Of a stretch of DNA of 64,000 bases, positions 17,204-25,119 are shown piece after piece. The stretch spans positions 992,001 through 1,056,000 of the forward strand of contig NZ_CP114413.1 of the NCBI RefSeq assembly GCF_027270315.1. The letters run 5' to 3'. Source of the stretch: Streptomyces cinnabarinus. GTDB taxonomy: Bacteria; Actinomycetota; Actinomycetes; Streptomycetales; Streptomycetaceae. How positions within the stretch are numbered: the stretch's first letter is position 1; every line of letters begins with the position of its first letter. Below the pieces are notes generated by a model that was not told where the DNA came from, did not search any database, and saw only the letters and a list, made by a program, of their open reading frames with translations. The position numbers and the translations under genes are program-made.

Positions 17204-18933
17204 GCCCGGGCCTTCCGCCGGTCGCCCCCGAGGTGACCGCAGAACTGGTCGGAGCGCTGTCGCCCCGGCTGCGCAAACGCCTGGACGCGGGGGTCGCCAA
17301 ACTGGCGGGCCGCCCGGTCGTCGTGGACGGCGACACCGTACGTCTGGCCGTGGACGACGACACCGACCTCGAACTGCACGCCCCGGGCGGGGTGGTGACC
17401 AGTGGGGACGCGATCCGCTGCGGTTGCCTGCTGGCGCCCGACTGTCTGCACCGCGCGGCGGTGGCTTCGATGGCGCCCGTGGCCTCGGCGGCCGATGCCG
17501 CCGCACCGGAGGAGGAGCCTGAGGCGGCGGAGCCCGAAGTCCCGGACGCGGACCAGTCGCCGACCCCCGAACAGGTCGACGCCGCCCGCGCCCTGCGCGA
17601 CGCCGCGGCCGCCATGCTCGATGCCGGTACGGACGGTGCCGGGGCGGTGCTCCAGGCGGAACTGCTCCGCGCCGCGCACACGGCACGCCTCGCGGGGCTG
17701 CCCCGGGCCGCCGCCTCGGCGGTCGCCGTGGTCACCGCGCTGCGGGCGGCCCGCGGCGCGGACCCGTCGTACCGGCTCACCGATCTCGTCGCCGGACTGC
17801 ACGCCGTCCTGGGCGCGGCGCATCGTCTCCCGCGGGCCACGGGCCCGGAGTTGACCGCGCTGCGCGGCAGCGTGCGGCAGCCGTACACGCCGGACGGCTC
17901 CCTGCGGCTGTACGGCCTGTTCTCGGAACCCGTCCTCACCGCGACCGGCTACGCGGGCGCCGTGACCTGGACCGCCGACGCCGAGGGCCGCCTGTACACG
18001 GTGTCACACGTGGCGCCGGGCGGGGCGAACCGGGCCGTGGGGGCGGCCGAACGCGCCGTACGGATCGGCGATACGGCGCTGTCGCACCGTGAGCTGTCCC
18101 GGGCCGGTCTCGCGGTGTCCGGGGCGACCGTCTCGCCGACGGGCCGGCTGGGCGCGGGCAAGGGCGTACGGGCGGTGCGCGCGTCCGGCGCGGCCTGGGA
18201 CGGCGAGCCGCTGGACCGGCTGTGGGCGGTGCCGGTCGCCGAGCAGGCGGTGCGGGCGCTGGCGGCCGACGGGCCCGGTCTGCTGTTCCTCGACGTCACG
18301 CTGATCGGCACGGTCCGTGAGGCGGCGGGCGACTGTCTGCTGGCCGACTGCGGCGGTCTGACGGTCCGTTTCGCCGCGGCCCATGACCATCCGGCGCTGC
18401 CCGACCGCGACAACCTCCGGCTGCTCGCCACCGTCCCCGGCACCCGGCTGCGGGTCGTGGCCCGGCTGACCGCCGCGCCGCACGCCCGCGCCCTGCTCCT
18501 GGCAACGACCCACCCCACGGACCCCGAGGCCCGACTGGACCTGGGAGTCGACCGCCTCCAGCACGCGGACCTGCCCCGAGGGGGGACAGCCGCACCTGTG
18601 CTCGGGCACTCCGCCCCCGACGAGGCGCCCCTGCACCTGCTGCGCCGCCGGGTCCACCAGGCCGCCTCCGGAGGCCGTCGGGTGCTAGCCTTCCCGGGCG
18701 GCAGTGCCACCGACGGCCGACGCCTGCGCGCAACGGGCTTTCCCACCGCGGGTGTCCTGCTCGACGAACTGCACGCGGCGGCGGCCGGTCGGACCCGCGA
18801 CTCCTTCGGCCGGCTGGTCCCGGCCGACCTCGACCGCTTCGGCCGCGCCTGGCTGGCGGCGGCCCACTACACCAGGGAGATCGACCGCTCCCTGTGCGCG
18901 GCGGCGTGGGGAGCGGAGCCGACGACGCGCTGA
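17200..18933 (+). CDS. SWIM zinc-finger protein (YehQ-like)
   Basis: A 577-residue protein with a SWIM-type zinc site near residues 73-84: CGCLLAPDCLH gives the C-x-C...C-x-H ligand pattern. An acidic, Ala/Pro/Glu-rich linker (about residues 95-125) leads to a large C-terminal region of unknown fold. SWIM domains bind DNA or protein. In MoxR-VWA clusters this gene is a regular last member, so it probably works with the AAA+ and VWA proteins. ATG overlaps the VWA stop. The gene converges on the MFS transporter with a 23-bp gap and no clear hairpin between the two stops. Confidence 0.78.
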   Translation: MSPGLPPVAPEVTAELVGALSPRLRKRLDAGVAKLAGRPVVVDGDTVRLAVDDDTDLELHAPGGVVTSGDAIRCGCLLAPDCLHRAAVASMAPVASAADAAAPEEEPEAAEPEVPDADQSPTPEQVDAARALRDAAAAMLDAGTDGAGAVLQAELLRAAHTARLAGLPRAAASAVAVVTALRAARGADPSYRLTDLVAGLHAVLGAAHRLPRATGPELTALRGSVRQPYTPDGSLRLYGLFSEPVLTATGYAGAVTWTADAEGRLYTVSHVAPGGANRAVGAAERAVRIGDTALSHRELSRAGLAVSGATVSPTGRLGAGKGVRAVRASGAAWDGEPLDRLWAVPVAEQAVRALAADGPGLLFLDVTLIGTVREAAGDCLLADCGGLTVRFAAAHDHPALPDRDNLRLLATVPGTRLRVVARLTAAPHARALLLATTHPTDPEARLDLGVDRLQHADLPRGGTAAPVLGHSAPDEAPLHLLRRRVHQAASGGRRVLAFPGGSATDGRRLRATGFPTAGVLLDELHAAAAGRTRDSFGRLVPADLDRFGRAWLAAAHYTREIDRSLCAAAWGAEPTTR

Positions 18934-18956
18934 TCCCCGCTCGATCGCCGAGGACG

Positions 18957-20507
18957 TCACACCGGCCCCGGTGCCTCCCCGCCCTTCAGCCGTTCCAGGT
19001 CGGACGGTCGGACCTGGATGGCCAGGATGGCGATCAGCGCGGCGACCACCGTGAAGATCGCGGCCATGATGAACGCCGAGGAGACGCCGGCGGTGAGGAC
19101 CTCGTGCGACCAGGGTGGTGGCAGCTCGCCGGTGCGCTCGTACTCCAGTCTCTGCGCCGGGGTCGCCTGGGACAGGAAGTCGGGGACCTGTTCCTCGGCC
19201 TCGTTCCTGCTGGCCGTGCCGTACATCGTGACCAGGATGGACAGACCCAGTGAACCGCCCACCTGTTGGGTGGCGTTGAGGAGCCCGGAGGCGGCGCCGG
19301 TCTCCCGGACCTGGACGTTGGAGAGCGCCATCAGGGTCAGCGAGACGAACTCCATGCCCATGCCGAGGCTGAAGACGAGCATCGGCCCGAGCACGCTGCC
19401 CGCGTAGGTGGAGTGGATGTCGGTCAGGGTCAGCCAGCTCAGACCGGCCGCCGCGAGGATGGCGCCGACCACCATGAAGGGTTTGGGCCCGTAGACGGGC
19501 AGGAACTTCGAAGCCAGCCCGGCGCCGATCGCGATGACCGCGCTGACCGGCAGGAAGGCGAGCCCGGCCTGCAAGGGGCTGAAGCCCAGCACGTTCTGCA
19601 CGAAGAGGGTCAGGAAGAAGAACATGCCGAAGATCGCGGCGGCCAGGCACAGCATGATGCCGTAGGTGCCGGCGCGGTTGCGGTCGGCGAACATGTGCAG
19701 CGGTGTGATGGGTTGGCTGGAGCGCCGCTCCACGAAGACGAACAGGACGAGGATCACGACGGCCGCACCGAACGAGGCCAGGGTGAGCGGATCCCGCCAG
19801 CCGTCCTGCGCGGCCCGGATGAAGCCGTACACCAGGAGCACCATGCCCGCGGTGGACATCAGTGCACCGGTGATGTCGAAGTGGCCGGGGTGGCGTTCGG
19901 ACTCACGGATCCAGCGGGGCGTGGCGAGCGCGATGAGCAGGCCGATGGGGACGTTGACGAAGAACACCCAGCGCCAGTTCAGGTACTCGACGAGGATGCC
20001 GCCGGCGAGCAGACCGATCGCGCCGCCGCCCGCCGAGACCGCGGCGAACACACCGAACGCCCGGTTGCGTTCCGGGCCTTCGCGGAAGGTGGTGCTGATC
20101 AGGGCGAGGGAAGTCGGCGAGGCGATGGCGCCGCCGACGCCCTGCAGGGCGCGTGCGGCGAGGAGTTGGGCCTCGTTCTGGGCCAGCCCGCCGAGCAGGG
20201 AGGCGAGGACGAAGAGCAGCACGCCGAAGATGAACACCCGCCGCCGGCCCAGAATGTCGCCCGCCCGGCCGCCGAGCAGCAGGAGTCCGCCGAAGGTCAG
20301 GGTGTAGGCGTTGACCACCCAGGACAGGCTGGTGGTGGAGAAGTCCAGGGAGCGCTGGATCTCCGGCAGCGCGATGTTCACGATGGTGATGTCCAGGACC
20401 ACCATCAACTGGCACGAAGCGATGACCAACAGGGCCATCGCGCTACCGCCACCGCCGTTCTGCTGGGCGGTGGTCTGCGGTGTGGTGGGCTGCGGTCTGC
20501 TGCTCAT
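18957..20507 (-). CDS. DHA2-family MFS multidrug exporter (EmrB/QacA type)
   Basis: About 516 residues with 14 predicted membrane helices. The proton-antiport motif C-like region (LLGGRAGDILGRRRVFIFG), motif A and the first helix DITIVNIALPEIQRSL, seen in DHA2 exporters, are present. The N-terminal tail of about 25 residues is polar and Gln/Thr/Pro-rich and the C-terminal tail is charged. Proton-driven efflux of drugs or metabolites is the family role, and the substrate cannot be read from sequence. I chose ATG 20507 (MSSRPQPTTPQ); an upstream in-frame start would add an Arg-rich non-family leader. No adjacent TetR/MarR repressor gene is present, so regulation is not visible. Confidence 0.88.
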   Translation of the reverse strand: MSSRPQPTTPQTTAQQNGGGGSAMALLVIASCQLMVVLDITIVNIALPEIQRSLDFSTTSLSWVVNAYTLTFGGLLLLGGRAGDILGRRRVFIFGVLLFVLASLLGGLAQNEAQLLAARALQGVGGAIASPTSLALISTTFREGPERNRAFGVFAAVSAGGGAIGLLAGGILVEYLNWRWVFFVNVPIGLLIALATPRWIRESERHPGHFDITGALMSTAGMVLLVYGFIRAAQDGWRDPLTLASFGAAVVILVLFVFVERRSSQPITPLHMFADRNRAGTYGIMLCLAAAIFGMFFFLTLFVQNVLGFSPLQAGLAFLPVSAVIAIGAGLASKFLPVYGPKPFMVVGAILAAAGLSWLTLTDIHSTYAGSVLGPMLVFSLGMGMEFVSLTLMALSNVQVRETGAASGLLNATQQVGGSLGLSILVTMYGTASRNEAEEQVPDFLSQATPAQRLEYERTGELPPPWSHEVLTAGVSSAFIMAAIFTVVAALIAILAIQVRPSDLERLKGGEAPGPV

Positions 20508-20795
20508 GTCGCGTCGCACTCTCGGGGCTGGTGCCCTCGCGAGGGGTCGGTGAACGGATGCGTCCACCGTCGGTCCACCGTTCGACGGTACGCCCCGGCC
20601 CCTGCCGTCACCACTCGATCAACAGCACCCCTTGACGCGCCGCGAGGGCGTTGGCACACTCGCGGACCGCCGCAGAAAACGCTTGCTACGCCGCTCCGCG
20701 ATCTCTTGAGCCGCACCCCTCCGGATCACGCGCAGACGCGTCACGGATTCACCATTGAATCGATTCACCTCACTTCACCCCCCACGGGAGCCGAT

Positions 20796-21164
20796 ATGAA
20801 TCACCGAAGCCGCGCCGTCGCCGCCGCGGCCTGTGCCACCGCGCTGCTGACCGGCGCCGCGTTACTCACCGAGCCCGCGAGCGCGGCCGCACCGCGGCTC
20901 GCGGCGGCCTGCGGTGAGGGCGGCCACCAGGCGGAGGCCGTGCTCAGCGGCAGCACCTGGACCTCCCGCCGCGGCAGTTCCGTCGTGTACACCGGCACGG
21001 ACATGCGGGCCGCGATGCAGGCGGCCGTCAACAGCCTGACGGCGGGCCGCACTTCGAAGGAGCGGGTGGTCGTCCGCGGCTCGGGGTCGATCAGCGCCGG
21101 ATCCCGTGTCTCGCTGCCCAGCTACCGGGTTCCAGTCGCTCTCCAGCCTTCAGGCCGGAAGTGA
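20796..21164 (+). pseudogene. Secreted beta-helix (pectate-lyase-like) protein, 5' fragment interrupted by a tnpB element
   Basis: This encodes an intact Sec signal peptide (RAVAAAACATALLTGAALL, cleavage near ASA-APR) and about 80 mature residues ending in the family-like SGSISAGSRVSLPSY. From about 21126 the frame runs into IS605-type left-end sequence and stops at 21162-21164 after 13 foreign codons. The missing end reappears after the element at about 22562. GGGAG lies upstream of ATG 20796. Codon 23 is TTA. From memory, related Streptomyces proteins are right-handed beta-helix enzymes of about 330-380 residues, so the remnants (about 110 plus 66 codons) also lack the middle of the gene. 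Confidence 0.75.
21142..21159 (+). repeat. Left-end hairpin of the tnpB element
   Basis: The sequence TCCAGCCTTCAGGCCGGA folds with TCC/GGA and GCC/GGC pairs around a TTCA loop, with an A-C mismatch in the stem. Imperfect hairpins just inside the left end are the recognition structures for single-strand TnpA transposases of the IS200/IS605 family. It sits about 16 bp inside the inferred left junction. Confidence 0.5.
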
Positions 21165-21267
21165 AGCAAATGTCGCGGTGCCGTTCCGGCGGAGCAGGAC
21201 TGCGTCCCACCATGGTGACGGCTAGCTCACACGTTCCCAGTGACGCTGGATGTTCGGAGTGGCTGGT

Positions 21268-22500
21268 GTGATCGTCATACAGCTCCGGTACGCGTTTCGC
21301 CTGTACCCGGATGCCGACCAGCAGACCGCGTTGGCGAGGGCGTTCGGGTGCGCCCGTGTCGTGTTCAACGACGCGGTGCGCGCGCGTGAGGATGCCCGCG
21401 CACAGGGCATGCCGTTTCCGAAGGCCGGAGAGCTGTCCACTCGCCTGATCACCGAGGCCAAGCGGACAGCGGAACGGTCCTGGCTGGGAGAGGTCTCCGC
21501 GGTCGTCCTGCAACAGTCCCTGCGCGACGCCGAGACCGCGTACCGCAACTTCTTCACCTCTCTCAAGGGCACCTGCAAGGGACCGAAACGGGGCGCGCCC
21601 CGTTTCAAGTCCCGCAAGGACGCCCGACAGGCGATCCGGTTCACGACCAACGCCCGGTGGAAGATCACGGGTGGCGGCCGTCTGGACCTGCCGAAGATCG
21701 GTGCGGTGAAGGTGAGATGGTCCCGTCCACTGCCCACCACCCCCAGCTCGGTCACCGTGATCAAGGACGCGGCAGGGCGGTACTTTGCCTCCTTCGTCAT
21801 CGACACCGACGCCGCCGCCGACGCAGCGCGGATGCCCGCAGCCGACTGCACTATCGGTGTGGATCTCGGCCTGACCCACTTCGCCGTCTTGTCCGACGGC
21901 ACGAAGATCGACTCGCCTCGGTTCCTGCGCCGGGCGGAGAAGAGGCTGAAGAAGGCCCAGCGGAAGCTGTCCCGTAAACAGAAGGGATCGAAGAACCGAG
22001 ACAAGGCGCGCTTGAAGTTCACCCGTGCCCACGCCAAGGTCACTGACGCGCGCCGCGAGTTCCACCACCAGTTCTCCACCCGGCTGATCCGCGAGAACCA
22101 AGCGATCGGCGTGGAGGACCTGGCGGTCAAGGCACTGGCGCGCACGAGGCTGGCCAAGAGTGTGCAGGATGCGGGCTGGACGGCGTTCGTGCACATGCTG
22201 GAGTACAAAGCGGTTCGCTACGGGCGGACCCTGGTGAAAATCGGCCGGTTCGAGCCGACGAGTCAGGTCTGCTCCGCCTGCGGGGCCAAGGACGGGCCCA
22301 AGCCCTTGCAGGTGCGGTCATGGACCTGTGAAGCCTGCGGCACACTCCACGACCGGGACCACAACGCCGCGAAGAACGTGAAGACGGCCGCCGGACTGGC
22401 GGTAACAGCCTGTGGAGCGCCGGTAAGACCCGAACCTGTTCAGGCACCGCGCGACGAAGCAGGAAGCCACGGATTCTCTCCCGAACCCGATACCGCGTAG
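21268..22500 (+). CDS. tnpB: RNA-guided endonuclease TnpB of an IS605-type element
   Basis: About 410 residues and apparently intact. The N-terminal helix-turn-helix region begins IQLRYAFRLYPDADQQTALARAFGCARVVFND. The split RuvC site shows its three acids in GVDLGLTHFAVLSDG (near residue 200), GVEDLAVKAL (near 285) and HDRDHNAAKN (near 362). Between the last two lies a zinc ribbon with CSACG and CEACG. TnpB cuts DNA guided by the omega-RNA made from its own 3' end, which helps retain the element. GTG 21268 has GGAG 8 nt upstream; ATG 21250 would add six residues. The gene's 3' end overlaps the RNA hairpins described separately. Confidence 0.88.
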   Translation: MIVIQLRYAFRLYPDADQQTALARAFGCARVVFNDAVRAREDARAQGMPFPKAGELSTRLITEAKRTAERSWLGEVSAVVLQQSLRDAETAYRNFFTSLKGTCKGPKRGAPRFKSRKDARQAIRFTTNARWKITGGGRLDLPKIGAVKVRWSRPLPTTPSSVTVIKDAAGRYFASFVIDTDAAADAARMPAADCTIGVDLGLTHFAVLSDGTKIDSPRFLRRAEKRLKKAQRKLSRKQKGSKNRDKARLKFTRAHAKVTDARREFHHQFSTRLIRENQAIGVEDLAVKALARTRLAKSVQDAGWTAFVHMLEYKAVRYGRTLVKIGRFEPTSQVCSACGAKDGPKPLQVRSWTCEACGTLHDRDHNAAKNVKTAAGLAVTACGAPVRPEPVQAPRDEAGSHGFSPEPDTA

Positions 22501-22557
22501 CGGGACGGGATTCGGGAGAGAAGGCCACAATCCCCGGGCTTCGGCCCAAGGAGCAAG
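22440..22557 (+). ncRNA. Putative omega-RNA (reRNA) of the tnpB element
   Basis: The end of tnpB and the right end fold strongly. A 12-bp arm at 22474-22485 pairs perfectly with 22511-22522, extended inward by CCCG/CGGG after a one-base bulge and by a nested CCGC/GCGG hairpin. A second hairpin, GGGC-TTCG-GCCC, lies at 22536-22547. The element ends GGAGCAAGTC near 22557, so the guide would begin with the host lyase sequence from about 22558. This architecture (scaffold overlapping the tnpB stop, guide beyond the right end) matches the known TnpB system. The 5' limit is a guess and no promoter was identified. Confidence 0.55.
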
Positions 22558-22558
22558 T

Positions 22559-22765
22559 CAAAACGTGAACATCGCCGCCGAGGGCGGCAGCGTCACCGGC
22601 GGCGGTGAGATCCGGCTGGCGGCGCGCTCGGAGTTCCCCAACAACTCCGACATCACCATCCAGAACCTCACGGTCACCAACTCGGCCATCACCGAGAACC
22701 CGTGCGGAACCAACACCACGTTCCGCAACAACACGCTGGTCAACAGTCGGCAGACGATCTGCTAG
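22559..22765 (+). pseudogene. Secreted beta-helix (pectate-lyase-like) protein, 3' fragment
   Basis: This is the continuation of the interrupted gene: about 66 codons reading NVNIAAEGGSVTGGGEI and then the repetitive Asn/Thr-rich ladder QNLTVTNSAITENPC, ending with a C-terminal cysteine. The ladder of Asn and small residues is typical of right-handed beta-helix proteins. It has no start or signal of its own. A strong terminator follows 13 bp after the stop. Confidence 0.72.
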
Positions 22766-22777
22766 CGGGCAGTCGAA

Positions 22778-22811
22778 AGGGGCGGACGGGCCGCGCGGTC
22801 CGTCCGCCCCT
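22778..22811. terminator. Bidirectional terminator hairpin
   Basis: A perfect 12-bp stem (AGGGGCGGACGG with its complement), extended by a G-U pair and two G-C pairs, closes on a GCGC loop. It lies between the lyase remnant and the convergent DUF6355 gene and can serve both. There is no long U-tract, as is common for Streptomyces terminators. Confidence 0.75.
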
Positions 22812-22827
22812 CACGCGTGTTCCCCGG

Positions 22828-23130
22828 TCAGCAGGTGCGGCCGGTGTAGTACGCACCCTGGATCTTGGAGGCGGAACCCAGCCAGGACTTGCCGGGACCG
22901 ACACACCGCTCGTAGTCGGGGGCCAGGGAGACCTCGACCTTGATGACGATGCTGGAGCCGTCCGAGGTGCAGTGGTTGTAGAAGGCGTCCGAGCCGGTCT
23001 CGAAGAAGCCGCACGGGTCGGCGGCGGCGGGAACGGCGGACGTGGTGACCGTGCCGAGCGAGGTCAGGACAAGGGCGGCGGCGCCGAGGGCGCCAGTCAC
23101 GATACGACGAACACGCAAGGGGAACTCCAT
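22828..23130 (-). CDS. Small secreted cysteine-containing protein, DUF6355 type
   Basis: A 100-residue protein with a clear signal peptide (basic VRRIVTG, hydrophobic core, cleavage near AAA-DPC). The mature part of about 60 residues has four cysteines (DPCGFFE, NHCTSDG, ERCVGPG and C-terminal RTC), which suggests two disulfides. It matches the family I know as DUF6355, loosely annotated as natural-product related. No biosynthetic genes adjoin it, so that label is not supported here. It converges on the lyase remnant across the terminator and diverges from the nitroreductase gene across 227 bp in which I see no obvious operator. Confidence 0.65.
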   Translation of the reverse strand: MEFPLRVRRIVTGALGAAALVLTSLGTVTTSAVPAAADPCGFFETGSDAFYNHCTSDGSSIVIKVEVSLAPDYERCVGPGKSWLGSASKIQGAYYTGRTC

Positions 23131-23357
23131 GCGGCTGAGGGGACCTGATCCGGCGTCAGGGTGCCGACCGGTCCGTTGATCATTGCCGACCCAGGATCAC
23201 CGCCGCCCGTCCCCGAGTTGATCAAGCGCCGGGCGCCTTCACCCGGCGTATCGATTTGCCGTTGGGCCGACCGGTTGATGTGCGCTTGGGTGGGGGTTGA
23301 ACCACATGCGGAGCGGCCCGGGACGACGGGTCGTGGTCGACGGGAGGGTGTCGGGCC

Positions 23358-24023
23358 GTGGATGTGTACGAGGCCGTGGACAGTCGGCGGGCGGTGCGGG
23401 CGTTCAGCGACGAGCCGGTGCCCAGGGAGGTGCTCGAACGCGTGCTGACCGCGGCGAGGCGGGCACCGTCGAGCGGCAACCTCCAGCCCTGGCACCTGTA
23501 CGTCGTGACCGGCGAGCCGCTGACGGCGCTGAAGCGGCGTGCCACGGCCCGGGCACTGGCGGGAGACCCGGGTGACGAACGGGAGTACCCGATGTACCCG
23601 GCCGAGCTGAACTCGCCGTATCTGGACCGATTCTCGGCCGCCGCCGCGCAGCGGTACGCGGCGCTGGGGATCGAGCGTGACGACGTCGAACGGCCCAGGA
23701 AGATCGCCGCGTTGAACTCGGCGGCGTTCGGGGCGCCGGTCGTGCTCTTCTGCTACCTGGACGGGGAGATGGGGCCCGGACAGTGGGGGGACGCGGGGAT
23801 GTATCTCCAGACCGTCATGCTGCTGTTGCGGGCGGAGGGCCTGCACAGTTGTCCGCAGGTGATGTGGACGATGTACCGCGAGACGGTCGGCGAGGTCACC
23901 GAAGCCGGTGAGGGGCTCGTGCTGTTCTGCGGTGTCGCCGTGGGGTTCGAGAAGGAGGGCATGCCGCCGGTGCGGACCGGGCGGGCGAACCTGGCGGAGA
24001 CGGTGCGCTTCGTCGGCGCGTAG
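23358..24023 (+). CDS. Nitroreductase-family flavoprotein
   Basis: 221 residues. The N-terminal SRRAVRAFSDEPVPREVLERVL and RAPSSGNLQPWHLYVV are the FMN-binding signatures of NAD(P)H nitroreductases. The C-terminal part holds GMYLQTVMLLLRAEGLHSCPQ and the second flavin contact region (FCGVAVGFEKEG). The enzyme would reduce nitroaromatics or quinones using FMN as a homodimer. The physiological substrate is unknown. GTG 23358 is the start closest to a GGGAGG sequence (about 11-nt spacing); GTG 23364 is an alternative. It appears to be a single-gene unit, convergent with the next, decayed gene. Confidence 0.85.
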   Translation: MDVYEAVDSRRAVRAFSDEPVPREVLERVLTAARRAPSSGNLQPWHLYVVTGEPLTALKRRATARALAGDPGDEREYPMYPAELNSPYLDRFSAAAAQRYAALGIERDDVERPRKIAALNSAAFGAPVVLFCYLDGEMGPGQWGDAGMYLQTVMLLLRAEGLHSCPQVMWTMYRETVGEVTEAGEGLVLFCGVAVGFEKEGMPPVRTGRANLAETVRFVGA

Positions 24024-24059
24024 CACAGCGATCGGGGCGCATGGAACAGCAGCCGCTCC

Positions 24060-24712
24060 TCACCCCACGGCCAGCGGCAGTCGCTTCGCGAGGTCGCCCA
24101 GCTCGGCGGGCTCCGCGTCGGTCGGTGTACGGCGGCCCGTGGCGATCAGCAGGGCGTCCCGGTCGGAGAGGGCGGCCGGGAACGGCGTCCCCGCGAGCCG
24201 CTCCAGCAGGTCTCGGGTGGCGGCGAGGGTTTCGGCGGGCGGTTCGGGGCCGACGGGAGGTGGGCGATCAGGTCGAGGTGGTGCAGGGTTTGTTCGAGGA
24301 CGTAGGCGTGGAGGTAGTCGGCCACGGTCAGGACCTCGTCGCGGGTACGGACACGGGCGGCCCGATCGGCCGGCTCGGCGGCGCGTCCGGCGGCGGAGCC
24401 GACGTCGTCGAAGTGGAACTTCAGCCACCGCGGCTCGCCGTACGCCGCGGCGAGCCGGGGAATCAGCGCGTCGAGCGGGTCCTCACCCGTCGGCGGCTCG
24501 ACGAGGTGCCAGTAACTGACCGCGTTCACGGTCGGCTCCGCGTCGGCGGGCGTGACCAGCGTGATCAGGATGTCCTGGGCCCCGATCACCAGATGACACA
24601 CCAGATCCCGCACCAGCCACCCGGCACATCCACAGGGCCTGTCGAACTCCTCGTCGGGAGTGCCGGCGATCGCGGTGCGCAGGGCGGTCCAGGAGCGTGC
24701 GAAGAGATCCAC
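24060..24712 (-). pseudogene. Maleylpyruvate isomerase/DinB-like protein gene with a single frameshift
   Basis: From GTG 24712 the frame encodes a mycothiol-dependent maleylpyruvate isomerase N-terminal type protein: FARSWTALRTAIAGTPDEEF, CGCAGWLVRDLVCHLVIGAQD, and LEQTLHHLDLIAHLP. After this it goes out of frame. The correct C-terminus continues in another frame as VGPEPPAETLAATRDLLERL, ending at 24060. The total of 653 nt is one base short of a 218-codon gene, so one base is missing, most simply from a C run (plus-strand G run at 24255-24257). This is either a true frameshift mutation or a sequencing error in a homopolymer. Confidence 0.75.
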
Positions 24713-24762
24713 TGCTCGACGGTAGGCCGGTGCGGACGGGCCGACAACCGGGATTCCGGGCG

Positions 24763-25099
24763 CTAGTTGGCGAATCCGCCCTTGGGATGGATGATCTCCA
24801 GATTGGTGCCGTCGGGGTCGTTGAAGTAGGCGACCTGGGTACCCAGTGCCTCGTCGGGGCGGACCTCGCCCGCGATGAAGGTGTAGTCGTCGCCGAGGAA
24901 GTCGTAGCCCGCCCCTTCATGCGCCGGTACACCGCACCGAAGTCGTCGACCCGGAAGCACAGGTGGCGTAGCGCAGTTTCGCGACGGGCAGTCCCTGCGA
25001 GACACCGAAGGGCACGCTGTTCGACACATCCAGGTCCGCGACCGAGATCCCGACGTGCGCGGCCCGGGTCAGGTCCATCGGCGTACTGGACACGGCCAT
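24763..25099 (-). pseudogene. VOC/glyoxalase-family remnant with multiple lesions
   Basis: A start with GGAG upstream gives MDLTRAAHVGISVADLDVS, then a jump to VSQGLPVAKLRYA. The frame changes to reach LRHLCFRVDDFGAVYRRMKG and changes again (near 24912) to reach AGYDFLGDDYTFIAG, DEALGTQVAYFNDPDG and IIHPKGGF, stopping at 24763. The order of these blocks is that of one VOC domain, but stretches between them are missing. About 112 codons remain where I would expect about 150. Because both deletions and frameshifts are needed, this looks like real gene decay rather than a sequencing error. Confidence 0.72.
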
Positions 25100-25119
25100 G
25101 ACGGCTCCCTTCGCTGCCC

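Larger units (their letters stand above)
21126..22558 (+). mobile_element. IS605/IS1341-type element carrying only tnpB
   Basis: The element is bounded by the points where the beta-helix gene loses and regains its frame. The left end carries an imperfect hairpin (21142-21159) and the right end a hairpin-rich tail finishing with GGAGCAAGTC. There is one gene, tnpB, and no TnpA tyrosine transposase, so it is non-autonomous or relies on TnpA in trans. As expected for this family there are no terminal inverted repeats or target duplication. Exact ends are uncertain by a few bases, because the original uninterrupted host gene is not available for comparison. Confidence 0.75.

Noticed and set aside
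21126..21164. Treating the 5' lyase fragment as a genuine 122-residue secreted protein
   Set aside because: The last 13 codons are element sequence and the missing C-terminus lies beyond the element, so it is a disrupted gene.
24255..24258. Programmed frameshifting in the maleylpyruvate-isomerase-like gene
   Set aside because: No slippery heptamer, downstream stem or in-frame stop arrangement was seen. A lost base in a homopolymer is simpler.
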